Notes under the pieces: generated by a model
Told to the model about the DNA's origin: nothing
Seen by the model: only the letters and a program-made list of their open reading frames with translations
The model's database searches: none
Source of the DNA: Danxiaibacter flavus
Lineage (GTDB): Bacteria; Bacteroidota; Bacteroidia; Chitinophagales; Chitinophagaceae
Assembly (NCBI RefSeq): GCF_041060425.1
Contig: NZ_JAULBC010000013.1
Coordinates: 1-64,000, forward strand
Direction: 5' to 3'
Length of the DNA: 64,000 nucleotides
Program-made: the position numbers and the translations under genes
Shown here: positions 17,146 through 24,483 of the stretch, piece after piece
Layout of the letters: every line of letters starts with the position of its first letter
How positions within the stretch are numbered: position 1 is the first letter of the stretch

Positions 17146-17478
17146 ATGAATTGGAAAACACTTAATGCTCCCGAACAAATCGCGGAGATACTGGATAATT
17201 CATTTCGCCAGCCCCAGGTAATTTTCAAGCACAGCACACGATGCAGTATCAGCAGCATGGCTAAAAACAGGCTTGAAAGAAGTGAGCAACCGGAAAATAC
17301 CGAATTCTATTATCTCGATCTGATTGCACACAGAGATATCTCTAATAAGATCGCAACCGACTTCGATGTTTATCATGAATCTCCCCAGGTATTACTCATC
17401 AGAAACGGAGAATGCACCTATTCCGAAAGCCATATGGGCATTTCAATGGAAGAGCTGGAGGAGCAGATTGCAAATTGA
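17146..17478 (+). CDS. ytxJ: YtxJ/BrxC-like bacillithiol-system redox protein
   Basis: 110 aa from the ATG at 17146; further upstream in-frame starts would run through the lipoprotein gene. It has a thioredoxin-like fold with a single conserved active-site Cys in FKHSTRCSISSMAKNR, the signature of the monothiol bacilliredoxin YtxJ/BrxC family, and ESPQVLLIRNGE supplies the cis-proline strand. It reduces protein mixed disulfides with bacillithiol in the cytosol, which implies that this organism makes bacillithiol. No bshABC genes are in the window. Its stop is followed within three bases by a RATTTGA heptamer array. Confidence 0.88.
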   Translation: MNWKTLNAPEQIAEILDNSFRQPQVIFKHSTRCSISSMAKNRLERSEQPENTEFYYLDLIAHRDISNKIATDFDVYHESPQVLLIRNGECTYSESHMGISMEELEEQIAN

Positions 17479-17481
17479 TTG

Positions 17482-17516
17482 GATTTGAAATTTGAGATTA
17501 CAGATTTGAGATTAGT
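17482..17516. repeat. Heptamer array RATTTGA x5
   Basis: GATTTGA, AATTTGA, GATTACA, GATTTGA, GATTAGT, starting three bases after the ytxJ stop. It is the reverse-complement family of CAAATYT at 160-194. Confidence 0.85.
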
Positions 17517-17562
17517 ATAGAGTATCAAACTTTAATGTGTGGGCGCATTTGTTTATCCGCCT

Positions 17563-17618
17563 ACCTGAAACCTGATACCTGATACCTGATTGCTTATAGC
17601 TAGTAGCTGATAGCTAAT
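17563..17618. repeat. Heptamer array ACCTGAT x4 grading into AGCTGAT x3
   Basis: Eight in-register heptamers: ACCTGAA, ACCTGAT three times, TGCTTAT, AGCTAGT, AGCTGAT, AGCTAAT. The unit changes half-way while the 7-bp phase is kept. It ends 50 bases before the next start codon. Confidence 0.9.
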
Positions 17619-17667
17619 TGCAACTTTCCCCCCAACCTTCTTATATTGTGCTTAAATTCTTCACCAT

Positions 17668-18312
17668 ATGATCATAACTGTTTTTGGAGCAACCGGACAG
17701 GTTGGTAAATACATTGTAACAAAAGCGCTTGCGCAAGGTCATCATGTAAGAGCATTTGGCAGAAACGTAACGTCTTTAATGGACGAGGCCGATAGAAATC
17801 CGAATCTTAAAGCTATCACGGGATACGTATTTGAACAGCGCGATGTGTTTGAAGCAGTGAAGGGCGCCGATGCTGTTCTTTCGGTTCTTGGCGGCTCTTT
17901 TGACGGCACTGACAAAACGAGGAGCCTGGGCATTAAGAACATTGCCACTCAAATGGAAAAAGCAGGTGTAAAAAGAATTATTGCTGTGGGCGGACTAGGT
18001 ATTTTACCGGATGAAAAACATGAATACAGGATCTACCGCCATGATTACCCAAAAGAGTATCTGCCCGTTGGAGAGGAGCATCTGCACGCTTATTTGAATT
18101 TAAAACAATCATCGCTGGACTGGACCTTTCTTTGCTGTCCGGATATTAAAGACAATCCGGGCGACGACCGCTATGTAACCGCGAAGGAAAAGATTCCGAC
18201 TCCTAATCTTAATAAAATTTCAGCAGGCAACATTGCATTTTTTATGTTGCAGGAATTGAAACAGAATAACTATATCCAGCACAGAGTTGGAATTTCAGAC
18301 TCTGTAGAATAA
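17668..18312 (+). CDS. NAD(P)-binding NmrA/atypical-SDR family protein
   Basis: 214 aa. A Rossmann N-terminus with VFGATGQVGKYIV (GxxGxxG dinucleotide-binding motif) is followed by HVRAFGRN, where the Arg suggests NADPH preference. GADAVLSVLGGSF and KRIIAVGGLGIL are typical of the NmrA/biliverdin-reductase-like atypical SDRs. The protein ends shortly after the core fold, so it is a minimal family member with no separate substrate domain. The cellular role is undetermined: it could be a quinone/flavin reductase or a redox sensor. Its stop lies 75 bp before the TauE gene on the same strand. Confidence 0.85.
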   Translation: MIITVFGATGQVGKYIVTKALAQGHHVRAFGRNVTSLMDEADRNPNLKAITGYVFEQRDVFEAVKGADAVLSVLGGSFDGTDKTRSLGIKNIATQMEKAGVKRIIAVGGLGILPDEKHEYRIYRHDYPKEYLPVGEEHLHAYLNLKQSSLDWTFLCCPDIKDNPGDDRYVTAKEKIPTPNLNKISAGNIAFFMLQELKQNNYIQHRVGISDSVE

Positions 18313-18387
18313 TGCAGACAGCGTATTTGCAGACGGGTCCGGGGCCGGTCTGCAAATGCCTGAATATATTTAAAGAATACACTATTG

Positions 18388-19170
18388 ATGATCGCAGGTT
18401 ATATAGCAGCCGTTTTTATTGGCATTTCTTTAGGATTGATTGGTGGGGGCGGCTCTATTTTAACCATACCCGTTCTTGTTTATCTTTTTGGTCTTTCTCC
18501 GTTGCAGGCAACAGGTCACTCGCTGTTTATTGTAGGTGCAACAAGCCTTGCCGGCGCTTTTGCTAATTTTAAAAGAGGCAATGTTCATACAGTTACAGCT
18601 GTTTATTTCAGCCTCTCCTCAACTATTACCGTCTTTTTAGCGAGACGCTTTCTATTACCGGCTATTCCAACAGATATAATCACCATTGGCAATTTTGTAG
18701 TAACAAAGTCGCTCTTCACAATGCTGCTTCTTGCAATAGTGATGATGTTTGCAGCAGTAAAAATGGTTTCTGCCAAAAGTGAAGAGGATGTAACGCATCG
18801 CCTGGAAAGCAATATCCTGATGATTGTGATCAGTGGCATTGGCGTTGGTTTACTCACCGGACTGCTGGGCGCGGGTGGAGGATTTTTAATTATACCGATA
18901 CTTATATTTCAATTCCGCCTGCCTATGAAACAGGCCATAGGCACATCGTTACTTATCATTACCATCAATTCTTTGTTCGGATTTCTCGGCGATCTTTTTA
19001 ATGAAAAGATCAACTGGGAACTGTTGCTTTCAGTTTCCGCGCTGTCTATAATTGGTGTGTACATCGGAAGTAGATTGGGAGAAAAGGTGCAGGGGGAAAA
19101 ACTGAAACGCGGATTTGGATGGTTTGTGATGGTGATGGGAGTTTATATAGTGATCAGGACCTTGATGTGA
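18388..19170 (+). CDS. TauE/SafE family sulfite/organosulfonate exporter
   Basis: 260 aa, about eight transmembrane helices in two repeats. Each repeat starts with the glycine-rich signature: GLIGGGGSILTIPVLVY (about 12-28) and GLLGAGGGFLIIPILIF (about 160-176). The family exports sulfite, sulfoacetate or related anions, or acts as an uncharacterised permease. ATG at 18388; the TTG directly before it is less likely. A degenerate 9-bp repeat (19172-19214) starts two bases after its stop. Confidence 0.88.
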   Translation: MIAGYIAAVFIGISLGLIGGGGSILTIPVLVYLFGLSPLQATGHSLFIVGATSLAGAFANFKRGNVHTVTAVYFSLSSTITVFLARRFLLPAIPTDIITIGNFVVTKSLFTMLLLAIVMMFAAVKMVSAKSEEDVTHRLESNILMIVISGIGVGLLTGLLGAGGGFLIIPILIFQFRLPMKQAIGTSLLIITINSLFGFLGDLFNEKINWELLLSVSALSIIGVYIGSRLGEKVQGEKLKRGFGWFVMVMGVYIVIRTLM

Positions 19171-19171
19171 T

Positions 19172-19214
19172 CAGGATTAGTCTGGACCGGGATTTAGGGG
19201 ATTCACGGGATTAA
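19172..19214. repeat. Nonamer repeat (RGGATTNRN)
   Basis: CAGGATTAG, a 7-base insert, then CGGGATTTA, GGGGATTCA, CGGGATTAA in 9-bp phase; degenerate G-rich continuation to about 19280. It is the only clear 9-bp example in the window. Confidence 0.65.
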
Positions 19215-19345
19215 TTTTGACGGTTAATTGGGAGAATTTGTCGGGATCGGGATTGGGAGGATTTGGGGATGAAAGGATTGTTCTCAACAGCGGTTTAAAT
19301 TGATTTCTTGAGTTAACAAAAGATACCTCGAATAAGCAAAAGAAA

Positions 19346-19367
19346 AGCCGGCGCGTTAACACCGGCT
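19346..19367 (-). terminator. Intrinsic terminator of the deoxynucleoside kinase gene
   Basis: AGCCGG / CCGGCT stem, 10-nt loop; on the minus strand it is followed by TTTCTTTTG. It lies beyond the heptamer array that follows the kinase stop. Confidence 0.7.
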
Positions 19368-19444
19368 CTAAATAATATCAGAAATCAAAAAATCATACAT
19401 CAGACATCTCTTTTCACGCCTTACACCTCAAGCCTCACACCACT

Positions 19445-19528
19445 ACATCGTACACCGTACATCTTACATCGTACACCTTACATCGTACACTGTACATCTC
19501 ACATCTTACATCTTACATCCTACATTCC
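19445..19528. repeat. Heptamer array ACATCKT x12
   Basis: Twelve in-phase heptamers (ACATCGT, ACACCGT, ACATCTT and variants), the longest in the window. Its last base is the first base of the kinase stop codon on the + strand coordinate, so the array touches the end of the gene. Looser related words extend back to about 19395. Confidence 0.95.
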
Positions 19529-20163
19529 TAAAACAGTCCAAACAACATACCATCTACCTTGTTAATGATCTCGCCAAGGTCTTCTTCCTTGTCGGCAAAA
19601 TTGTTTTTGTCTACATCAATTACCAGCAATGGGCCTTCTTTATAACCGTCGATCCATTTGTTATATAGCTCGTTCAATTTTTTCAGATAGTCAAGGCGGA
19701 TATTTTCTTCGTATTCACGGCCACGTTTTTGAATTTGTCCAACCAGTGTAGGCACGGAGGCTTTCAGATAGACTAAAAGATCCGGCGGCTGAACCATTTG
19801 TTTTAATGTGGTGAAGAAATCAAAATAATTATCAAAATCGCGTTTGCTCATTAGTCCCATTTCATGAAGGTTAGGCGCGAAAATGTGCGCATCTTCATAG
19901 ATAGTTCTGTCCTGGATTACTGTTTCTGTTCCATGTTCTATTTCTACAAGCTGGTTAAGGCGCTTGTTCAGAAAATAGATCTGCAGGTTAAAGCTCCAGC
20001 GAGGCATATCTTCATAAAAATCCATCAGGTAAGGATTGTGATCAACATCCTCAAACTGGGGAATCCACTTATAATGCTTGCTTAATAATTCTGTAAGAGT
20101 AGTCTTACCCGCACCGATATTACCGGCCACTGCCACATGCTTTGCTTTCTTAATTTTTGCCAT
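19528..20163 (-). CDS. Deoxynucleoside kinase (dNK/dGK-dCK-like)
   Basis: 211 aa. P-loop VAVAGNIGAGKTTLTELL (about 10-27), then a DRTIYED motif (the DRS-like Glu/Asp-Arg substrate motif) and a lid with KRGREYEENIRLDYLKKLNELY (Arg-rich). The family phosphorylates deoxyadenosine, deoxyguanosine or deoxycytidine for dNTP salvage in the cytosol; specificity cannot be read here. It is monocistronic on the minus strand with its own terminator. Confidence 0.9.
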   Translation of the reverse strand: MAKIKKAKHVAVAGNIGAGKTTLTELLSKHYKWIPQFEDVDHNPYLMDFYEDMPRWSFNLQIYFLNKRLNQLVEIEHGTETVIQDRTIYEDAHIFAPNLHEMGLMSKRDFDNYFDFFTTLKQMVQPPDLLVYLKASVPTLVGQIQKRGREYEENIRLDYLKKLNELYNKWIDGYKEGPLLVIDVDKNNFADKEEDLGEIINKVDGMLFGLF

Positions 20164-20292
20164 TCAGATGCTGTTATATATGTTATTACCCTGAAGTTTG
20201 CTGCTTTAATAAACCAGCTTTACCTGATCTAATTTAAAATACGGTACAGTCCACTCTAACTTAAATTCTTTGGCGTTAACCAACGCTTTAAA

Positions 20293-21291
20293 TTACACAT
20301 AATTCACGCCAACTGCGCTGCGAACCAGTTTAATGGTTTCAACAGCTCCGGTTCTCGCTTTATCCGCGCCTTGTTTTATTATTTTGGACAAGTAGGCTTT
20401 ATCATTTTGAATGTCTGCCGCCTTTTCGCGAATGGGCTTAATAAAACGCACCATATCTTCAGCGAGCTGCTTTTTCATATCGCCGTAACGAATAACGCAA
20501 TTGTTATAATCATCCTCAAACTTCTGCAATACGTCATCGTCGCTTACCTGTTTCATTATTGTAAACAAGTTTTGAATATAATCAGGTTTTGTTGAATTAG
20601 GCTCAGTTGGTCCTGAATCAGTTTTGGCTTTCATTATTTTCTTGCGCAAAAGCTCATCTTCATCGGCCAGATAAATGGTAACCATCTGATTTTCGCTCTT
20701 ACTCATTTTCCCGGCGCCATCCAGGCTCATTATTTTGATCAGTTCACCACTGAAATTAAAAGCCTTTGGCAAAGGAAATACTTCTGAATATCGCTTATTG
20801 AAGCGATCCGCAAAATTGCGCGTCATTTCCAAATGCTGCTCCTGGTCCTTCCCTACCGGCACATATAAAGCACGCTGAATAAGAATATCGGCAGCTTGTA
20901 AAACAGGATAAGTAAGCAGGCCCGCGTTTACGTTTTCGGGTTGCTGGCGTACTTTATCTTTAAAGGTGGTTGTTTTTTCCAATTCCCCTTTATATGATAA
21001 CATATTTAAATACAAATAAAGCTCTGCAATTTCATGTACATCACTTTGTACATAAAAAGCTGCTTTTTCAGGATCAAGACCGCATGCAATGTTTTCCGCC
21101 AGTACGCGGTGCACATTGCTCACCAACTCTTTTGTGTCAGGATGCGTAGTAAGGCTGTGCCAATCGGCCACAAAAAAATAACATTCATACTCTTCCTGCA
21201 TGCGCACAAAATTGCGCATCGCTCCGAAATAATTTCCTAAGTGTAATAAGCCTGTCGGACGTATTCCACTAACCACGATCTCCTTTTTCAT
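20293..21291 (-). CDS. trpS: Tryptophan-tRNA ligase
   Basis: 332 aa from the ATG at 21291. Class I synthetase motifs are present: GIRPTGLLHLGNYFGA (HIGH-type, here LHLGN) and MSKSEN (KMSKS-type). The short catalytic-domain architecture matches bacterial TrpRS. It charges tRNA-Trp. The open frame continues far upstream (to 21597), but that part is translated 87-bp tandem repeat (29-residue periodic peptides), so it is not coding. A TATCTTCG -7 box just upstream of 21291 supports the chosen start. Confidence 0.95.
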   Translation of the reverse strand: MKKEIVVSGIRPTGLLHLGNYFGAMRNFVRMQEEYECYFFVADWHSLTTHPDTKELVSNVHRVLAENIACGLDPEKAAFYVQSDVHEIAELYLYLNMLSYKGELEKTTTFKDKVRQQPENVNAGLLTYPVLQAADILIQRALYVPVGKDQEQHLEMTRNFADRFNKRYSEVFPLPKAFNFSGELIKIMSLDGAGKMSKSENQMVTIYLADEDELLRKKIMKAKTDSGPTEPNSTKPDYIQNLFTIMKQVSDDDVLQKFEDDYNNCVIRYGDMKKQLAEDMVRFIKPIREKAADIQNDKAYLSKIIKQGADKARTGAVETIKLVRSAVGVNYV

Positions 21292-21320
21292 CCGTATATC
21301 TGGTTTTGTAAATTGAGCGG

Positions 21321-21328
21321 CGAAGATA
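21321..21328 (-). promoter_or_regulatory. Putative -7 box TATCTTCG of trpS
   Basis: On the minus strand TATCTTCGC, 29 bases before the trpS ATG; one base off TAnnTTTG. The 87-bp tandem repeat begins just upstream of it. Confidence 0.45.
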
Positions 21329-21349
21329 GGAAATGAAAACCGAGAGTTC

Positions 21350-21640
21350 ATTAATTGAAAATTGAAAAGGGACAATTGAAAATGGAGCAAATGTGCGAAT
21401 GTGCGAATACGCAAATGGGTGGATGTGCGAATGTGAATTAATTGACAGTTGAAAAGGGACAATTGAAAATGATCGCGAATGGGCGAATATACAAATGGGT
21501 AGACGTGCAAATGGGCAAAACAGATTAATTGACAGTTGAAAAGGGATAATTGAAAATGATCGCGAATGGGCGAATATGCAAACGGGTAGACGTGCAAATG
21601 GGCAAAACAGATTAATTGACAATTGATAATATGGATGGGT
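21350..21640. repeat. 87-bp composite tandem repeat, three units plus remnant
   Basis: The word ATTAATTGA starts at 21350, 21437, 21524 and 21611, exactly 87 bp apart each time. Each unit contains in-phase heptamers (AATTGAC, AGTTGAA, AAGGGAC, AATTGAA) followed by octamers (GAATGGGC, GAATATAC, AAATGGGT, AGACGTGC, AAATGGGC). Units 2 and 3 are nearly identical; unit 1 is diverged. It lies directly upstream of the trpS promoter. Confidence 0.95.
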
Positions 21641-21696
21641 AAAACTGGAAATTAATGGCTTTTACGAATAATTTTTCTCACGAACACGCATCGCAA

Positions 21697-21739
21697 GCCC
21701 CGAAGGGGCGTAATCATTAGCCCAGGGCAACGCCCTGGG
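21697..21739. repeat. Pair of REP-like palindromes
   Basis: GCCCC-gaa-GGGGC (21697-21709) and CCCAGGGC-aac-GCCCTGGG (21721-21739), eleven bases apart. Short GC-rich hairpins of this form are dispersed in many Bacteroidota genomes and resemble REP elements. No associated transposase is visible in the window. Confidence 0.6.
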
Positions 21740-21753
21740 TAAAAGACACAAAC

Positions 21754-21778
21754 GGGATAGAGCCTAATGCCCTATCCC
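21754..21778 (-). terminator. Hairpin at the end of the GH95 gene
   Basis: GGGATAG / CTATCCC around an 11-nt loop, 29 bases after the GH95 stop (minus strand). Only a weak T-rich tail. Confidence 0.45.
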
Positions 21779-21806
21779 ATTTATGCCGTATTAAAAAGGC
21801 GGCTGA

Positions 21807-24278
21807 CTATTTTTTCCGGATTGTATACTTTTCCCCCTTAACCGTTGAAAAACTAATGGTATTATCTTTTGATACTACATTAACGACTTTATTTCCGCTG
21901 TTCCGTATTTCATACTGGTCCGCAGGAAGCGCAATCTTGCACCGGCCTCCCAACTTAGAAACGATTGCAATATTATCTACAACTCCATTTTTCCACTCAA
22001 AATCAACCACAAAACCACCGCGTGCACAAAGACCTTTGGCTTTACCTGCAGCCAGTGATTTTTCGGAAGGCCAGGCCGGTAACAGCCGGATCACTTCATC
22101 ATTACCATGACTTTGCAGCAACATTTCAGCGATGGCTGCTGTAGCACCAAAATTTCCGTCTATCTGAAAAGGAGGATGCGCACAAAATAAGTTAGGATAT
22201 GTGCCGGCGCCGCTGGTCATTTTAATTTCGCTGGATGGATCTACCGGCGTCAATAGCTCCTTCAGCATTTTGTAGGAATGATCTCCATCCTGAAGCCTTG
22301 CCCAGAAAGCAATCTTCCACGCCCTGGACCAACCGGTTCCACCATCTCCACGACGCACCAGGGTCGCGTTTGCAGCTTTCGCCAATTCCGGCGTTTCCCA
22401 CGGATTGATCTCGTCGTATGGGTATAATCCATATAAATGTGACACATGCCTGTGGTGAACTTCTTCTTCTTTATAATCCTTCAGCCATTCCTGGATTCCC
22501 CCGGTTGTAGGACTAATTTGATTTGGAGCAAGTTTATTCAGAACAAGCTCCAGTGAATCGCTCCATTTCGCGTCCACTTTCAGAAGTCGTGCAGCATTTA
22601 TCGTCATCCCAAGTAATTGTCGGCCGATTTGCATGTCGATGGTCGGCCCCATACAGGTTTGTCCTGATTTTCCATCGGGCAGTATATAAGTATTTTCCGG
22701 CGAGTTGGAAGGCGCAGTAACCAGCCATTTATGCTCCGGTTCTTCAATCAAAATATCCGTGTAAAACCGGGCTGCACCTTTGATAACGGGGTAGTATTGA
22801 CGTAAAAAATTCTCATCTTTTGTATATAAATAATGCTGCCATAAATGTGTAGCACACCATGCACCACCCACTAATGTTGAGCCCCAGCCAGCACCTTCGC
22901 CCGGAGCAACAAAACCCCAGGGATTTGCAATAACATGGGCAACCCAGCCTTCTGAATTGTAGTAAGCCTTTGCTGTCTTTTTTCCGTTTACGGCCATTTG
23001 TTCCAACAGGCGGAACAATGGCTGGTTAAGATCAGAAAGATTGGTTACTTCAGAAGGCCAGTAGTTCATCTGCAGATTAATATCAATATGATAATCACCG
23101 TTCCATGGAGTTTGATACTCTTCTGCCCAAAGTCCCTGCAGATTGGCAGGCATTCCACCGGGTCTTGATGAGGAGATCAAGAGGTATCGTCCGAAATTAT
23201 AATACAGCGACATCAACGCAGGATCCGATTCCCCTTTGTAAAAACGCTGCAGGCGTTCTGGCACTGATAAGTTTTTTACATCGTCGTTATTACTATCAAA
23301 CCAAACGCCATTCCTGGCAAAATAGTTCCGGTAATCTCTTACATGCGCCTGAAGTAATTCACTCCATTTCTTTGATGACGCATCCTGAATATCTTTAAGT
23401 GCCACCGGCATTGGATCTTTTCCTCTTTTAGTTACTTCCGGCCAGTTCATGTCTGTTCTTATGGCAACCAACAAAACACATTCATCTGCACCGGTTATTT
23501 CCAGGGTATTGTTCGTTGCAACCATTTTGCCACCTACGGGAATCGCCTTCAATACAGAAGCATAATGCAACCCTTCGTCATTATTGCCACCGTTGAGTGT
23601 TCCGGCCATTTCAATCAGGCCGGTTTTTGCATTTACTGAAGCACGCTCTTTTCTGCTTAATCCTATTGAAAATGAAAGCGCAGCTTTTTTATCAGCCTTT
23701 AGCTTAACGATTACTACCTGCTGTGGCGCTGATACAAACACCTCCTGCATAAACCCTACACCGTTACGCATCCAGGAAGTTGTACTTTTTGCGCTGTCAA
23801 GTCGCAGGTTACGCAAGTAGTTGCTATAAGCAGCAGCGGAATCATGCCAGTTGATCCGCAGATCACCAACGGTTTGGTAACATCCGAATTTTACATTGGC
23901 ACCATTTCCATGTCCTGAACCCGGTCCGTTACACACAAAATGTTTTTGCAGTAACTCCTGCGCCTCAATGTTTTTTCCCTCTAATAGCAATTCCCTCAAT
24001 TGGGGTAAGGTTTTATATGCTTCATAGTTGTTTTCATCATCTACCCCACCCGACCACATGGATATTTCATTTAATACAATGCGTTCGCTATTGGGATTGC
24101 CGAACGCCATTGCGCCAAGTCTGCCGTTTCCCAACGGCGCGGCTGCTGTAAAATGTTTGGCAGGTTCTTTAAACAGCATCAAAACATCAGCCTGGGCTGA
24201 AACATTCTTACCAATAACAAGTGCAAAAAGTGCAAAAGCAATCTTTTTAATGTGCGGGTAACTCATGGCAGCGAGCAT
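21807..24278 (-). CDS. GH95 alpha-L-fucosidase (1,2-fucosidase type), secreted
   Basis: 823 aa from the ATG at 24278 (an ATG at 24266 is equally possible; the longer frame needs a TTG). Signal peptide around HIKKIAFALFALVIGKNVSA. The N-terminal beta-sandwich (about 25-290) has the family signature APLGNGRLGAMAFG. The (alpha/alpha)6 catalytic barrel contains HIDINLQMNYWPSE (the two Asn of the GH95 site) and FQIDGNFGATAAIAEML (the Asp). GH95 enzymes hydrolyse terminal alpha-1,2-fucose (or galactose) from glycans by inversion. It is not clustered with Sus genes. RecG is divergent. Confidence 0.93.
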   Translation of the reverse strand: MLAAMSYPHIKKIAFALFALVIGKNVSAQADVLMLFKEPAKHFTAAAPLGNGRLGAMAFGNPNSERIVLNEISMWSGGVDDENNYEAYKTLPQLRELLLEGKNIEAQELLQKHFVCNGPGSGHGNGANVKFGCYQTVGDLRINWHDSAAAYSNYLRNLRLDSAKSTTSWMRNGVGFMQEVFVSAPQQVVIVKLKADKKAALSFSIGLSRKERASVNAKTGLIEMAGTLNGGNNDEGLHYASVLKAIPVGGKMVATNNTLEITGADECVLLVAIRTDMNWPEVTKRGKDPMPVALKDIQDASSKKWSELLQAHVRDYRNYFARNGVWFDSNNDDVKNLSVPERLQRFYKGESDPALMSLYYNFGRYLLISSSRPGGMPANLQGLWAEEYQTPWNGDYHIDINLQMNYWPSEVTNLSDLNQPLFRLLEQMAVNGKKTAKAYYNSEGWVAHVIANPWGFVAPGEGAGWGSTLVGGAWCATHLWQHYLYTKDENFLRQYYPVIKGAARFYTDILIEEPEHKWLVTAPSNSPENTYILPDGKSGQTCMGPTIDMQIGRQLLGMTINAARLLKVDAKWSDSLELVLNKLAPNQISPTTGGIQEWLKDYKEEEVHHRHVSHLYGLYPYDEINPWETPELAKAANATLVRRGDGGTGWSRAWKIAFWARLQDGDHSYKMLKELLTPVDPSSEIKMTSGAGTYPNLFCAHPPFQIDGNFGATAAIAEMLLQSHGNDEVIRLLPAWPSEKSLAAGKAKGLCARGGFVVDFEWKNGVVDNIAIVSKLGGRCKIALPADQYEIRNSGNKVVNVVSKDNTISFSTVKGEKYTIRKK

Positions 24279-24483
24279 TATTTGATTAAGTTTGAAAAGT
24301 AGTTCTTTTTTAACCAATTGATTAAGTGTGAATTGTTTAATGCTTACAGAATATTAACCTGTGAGCTGGTTAAAAAACAGTAGAAAACTCATGTCGCCGA
24401 AACAAGCTCAAACCTGGCAGTTTTAGATTACTTATGAATCGTAAATCCACGGAGTTATTAATTATTTTCGCAAAGCCTGATAT

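Noticed and set aside
21292..21597. N-terminal extension of TrpS by about 100 residues
   Set aside because: The extension is translated 87-bp repeat (29-residue periodic peptide), while the conserved synthetase fold and a -7 box support the ATG at 21291.
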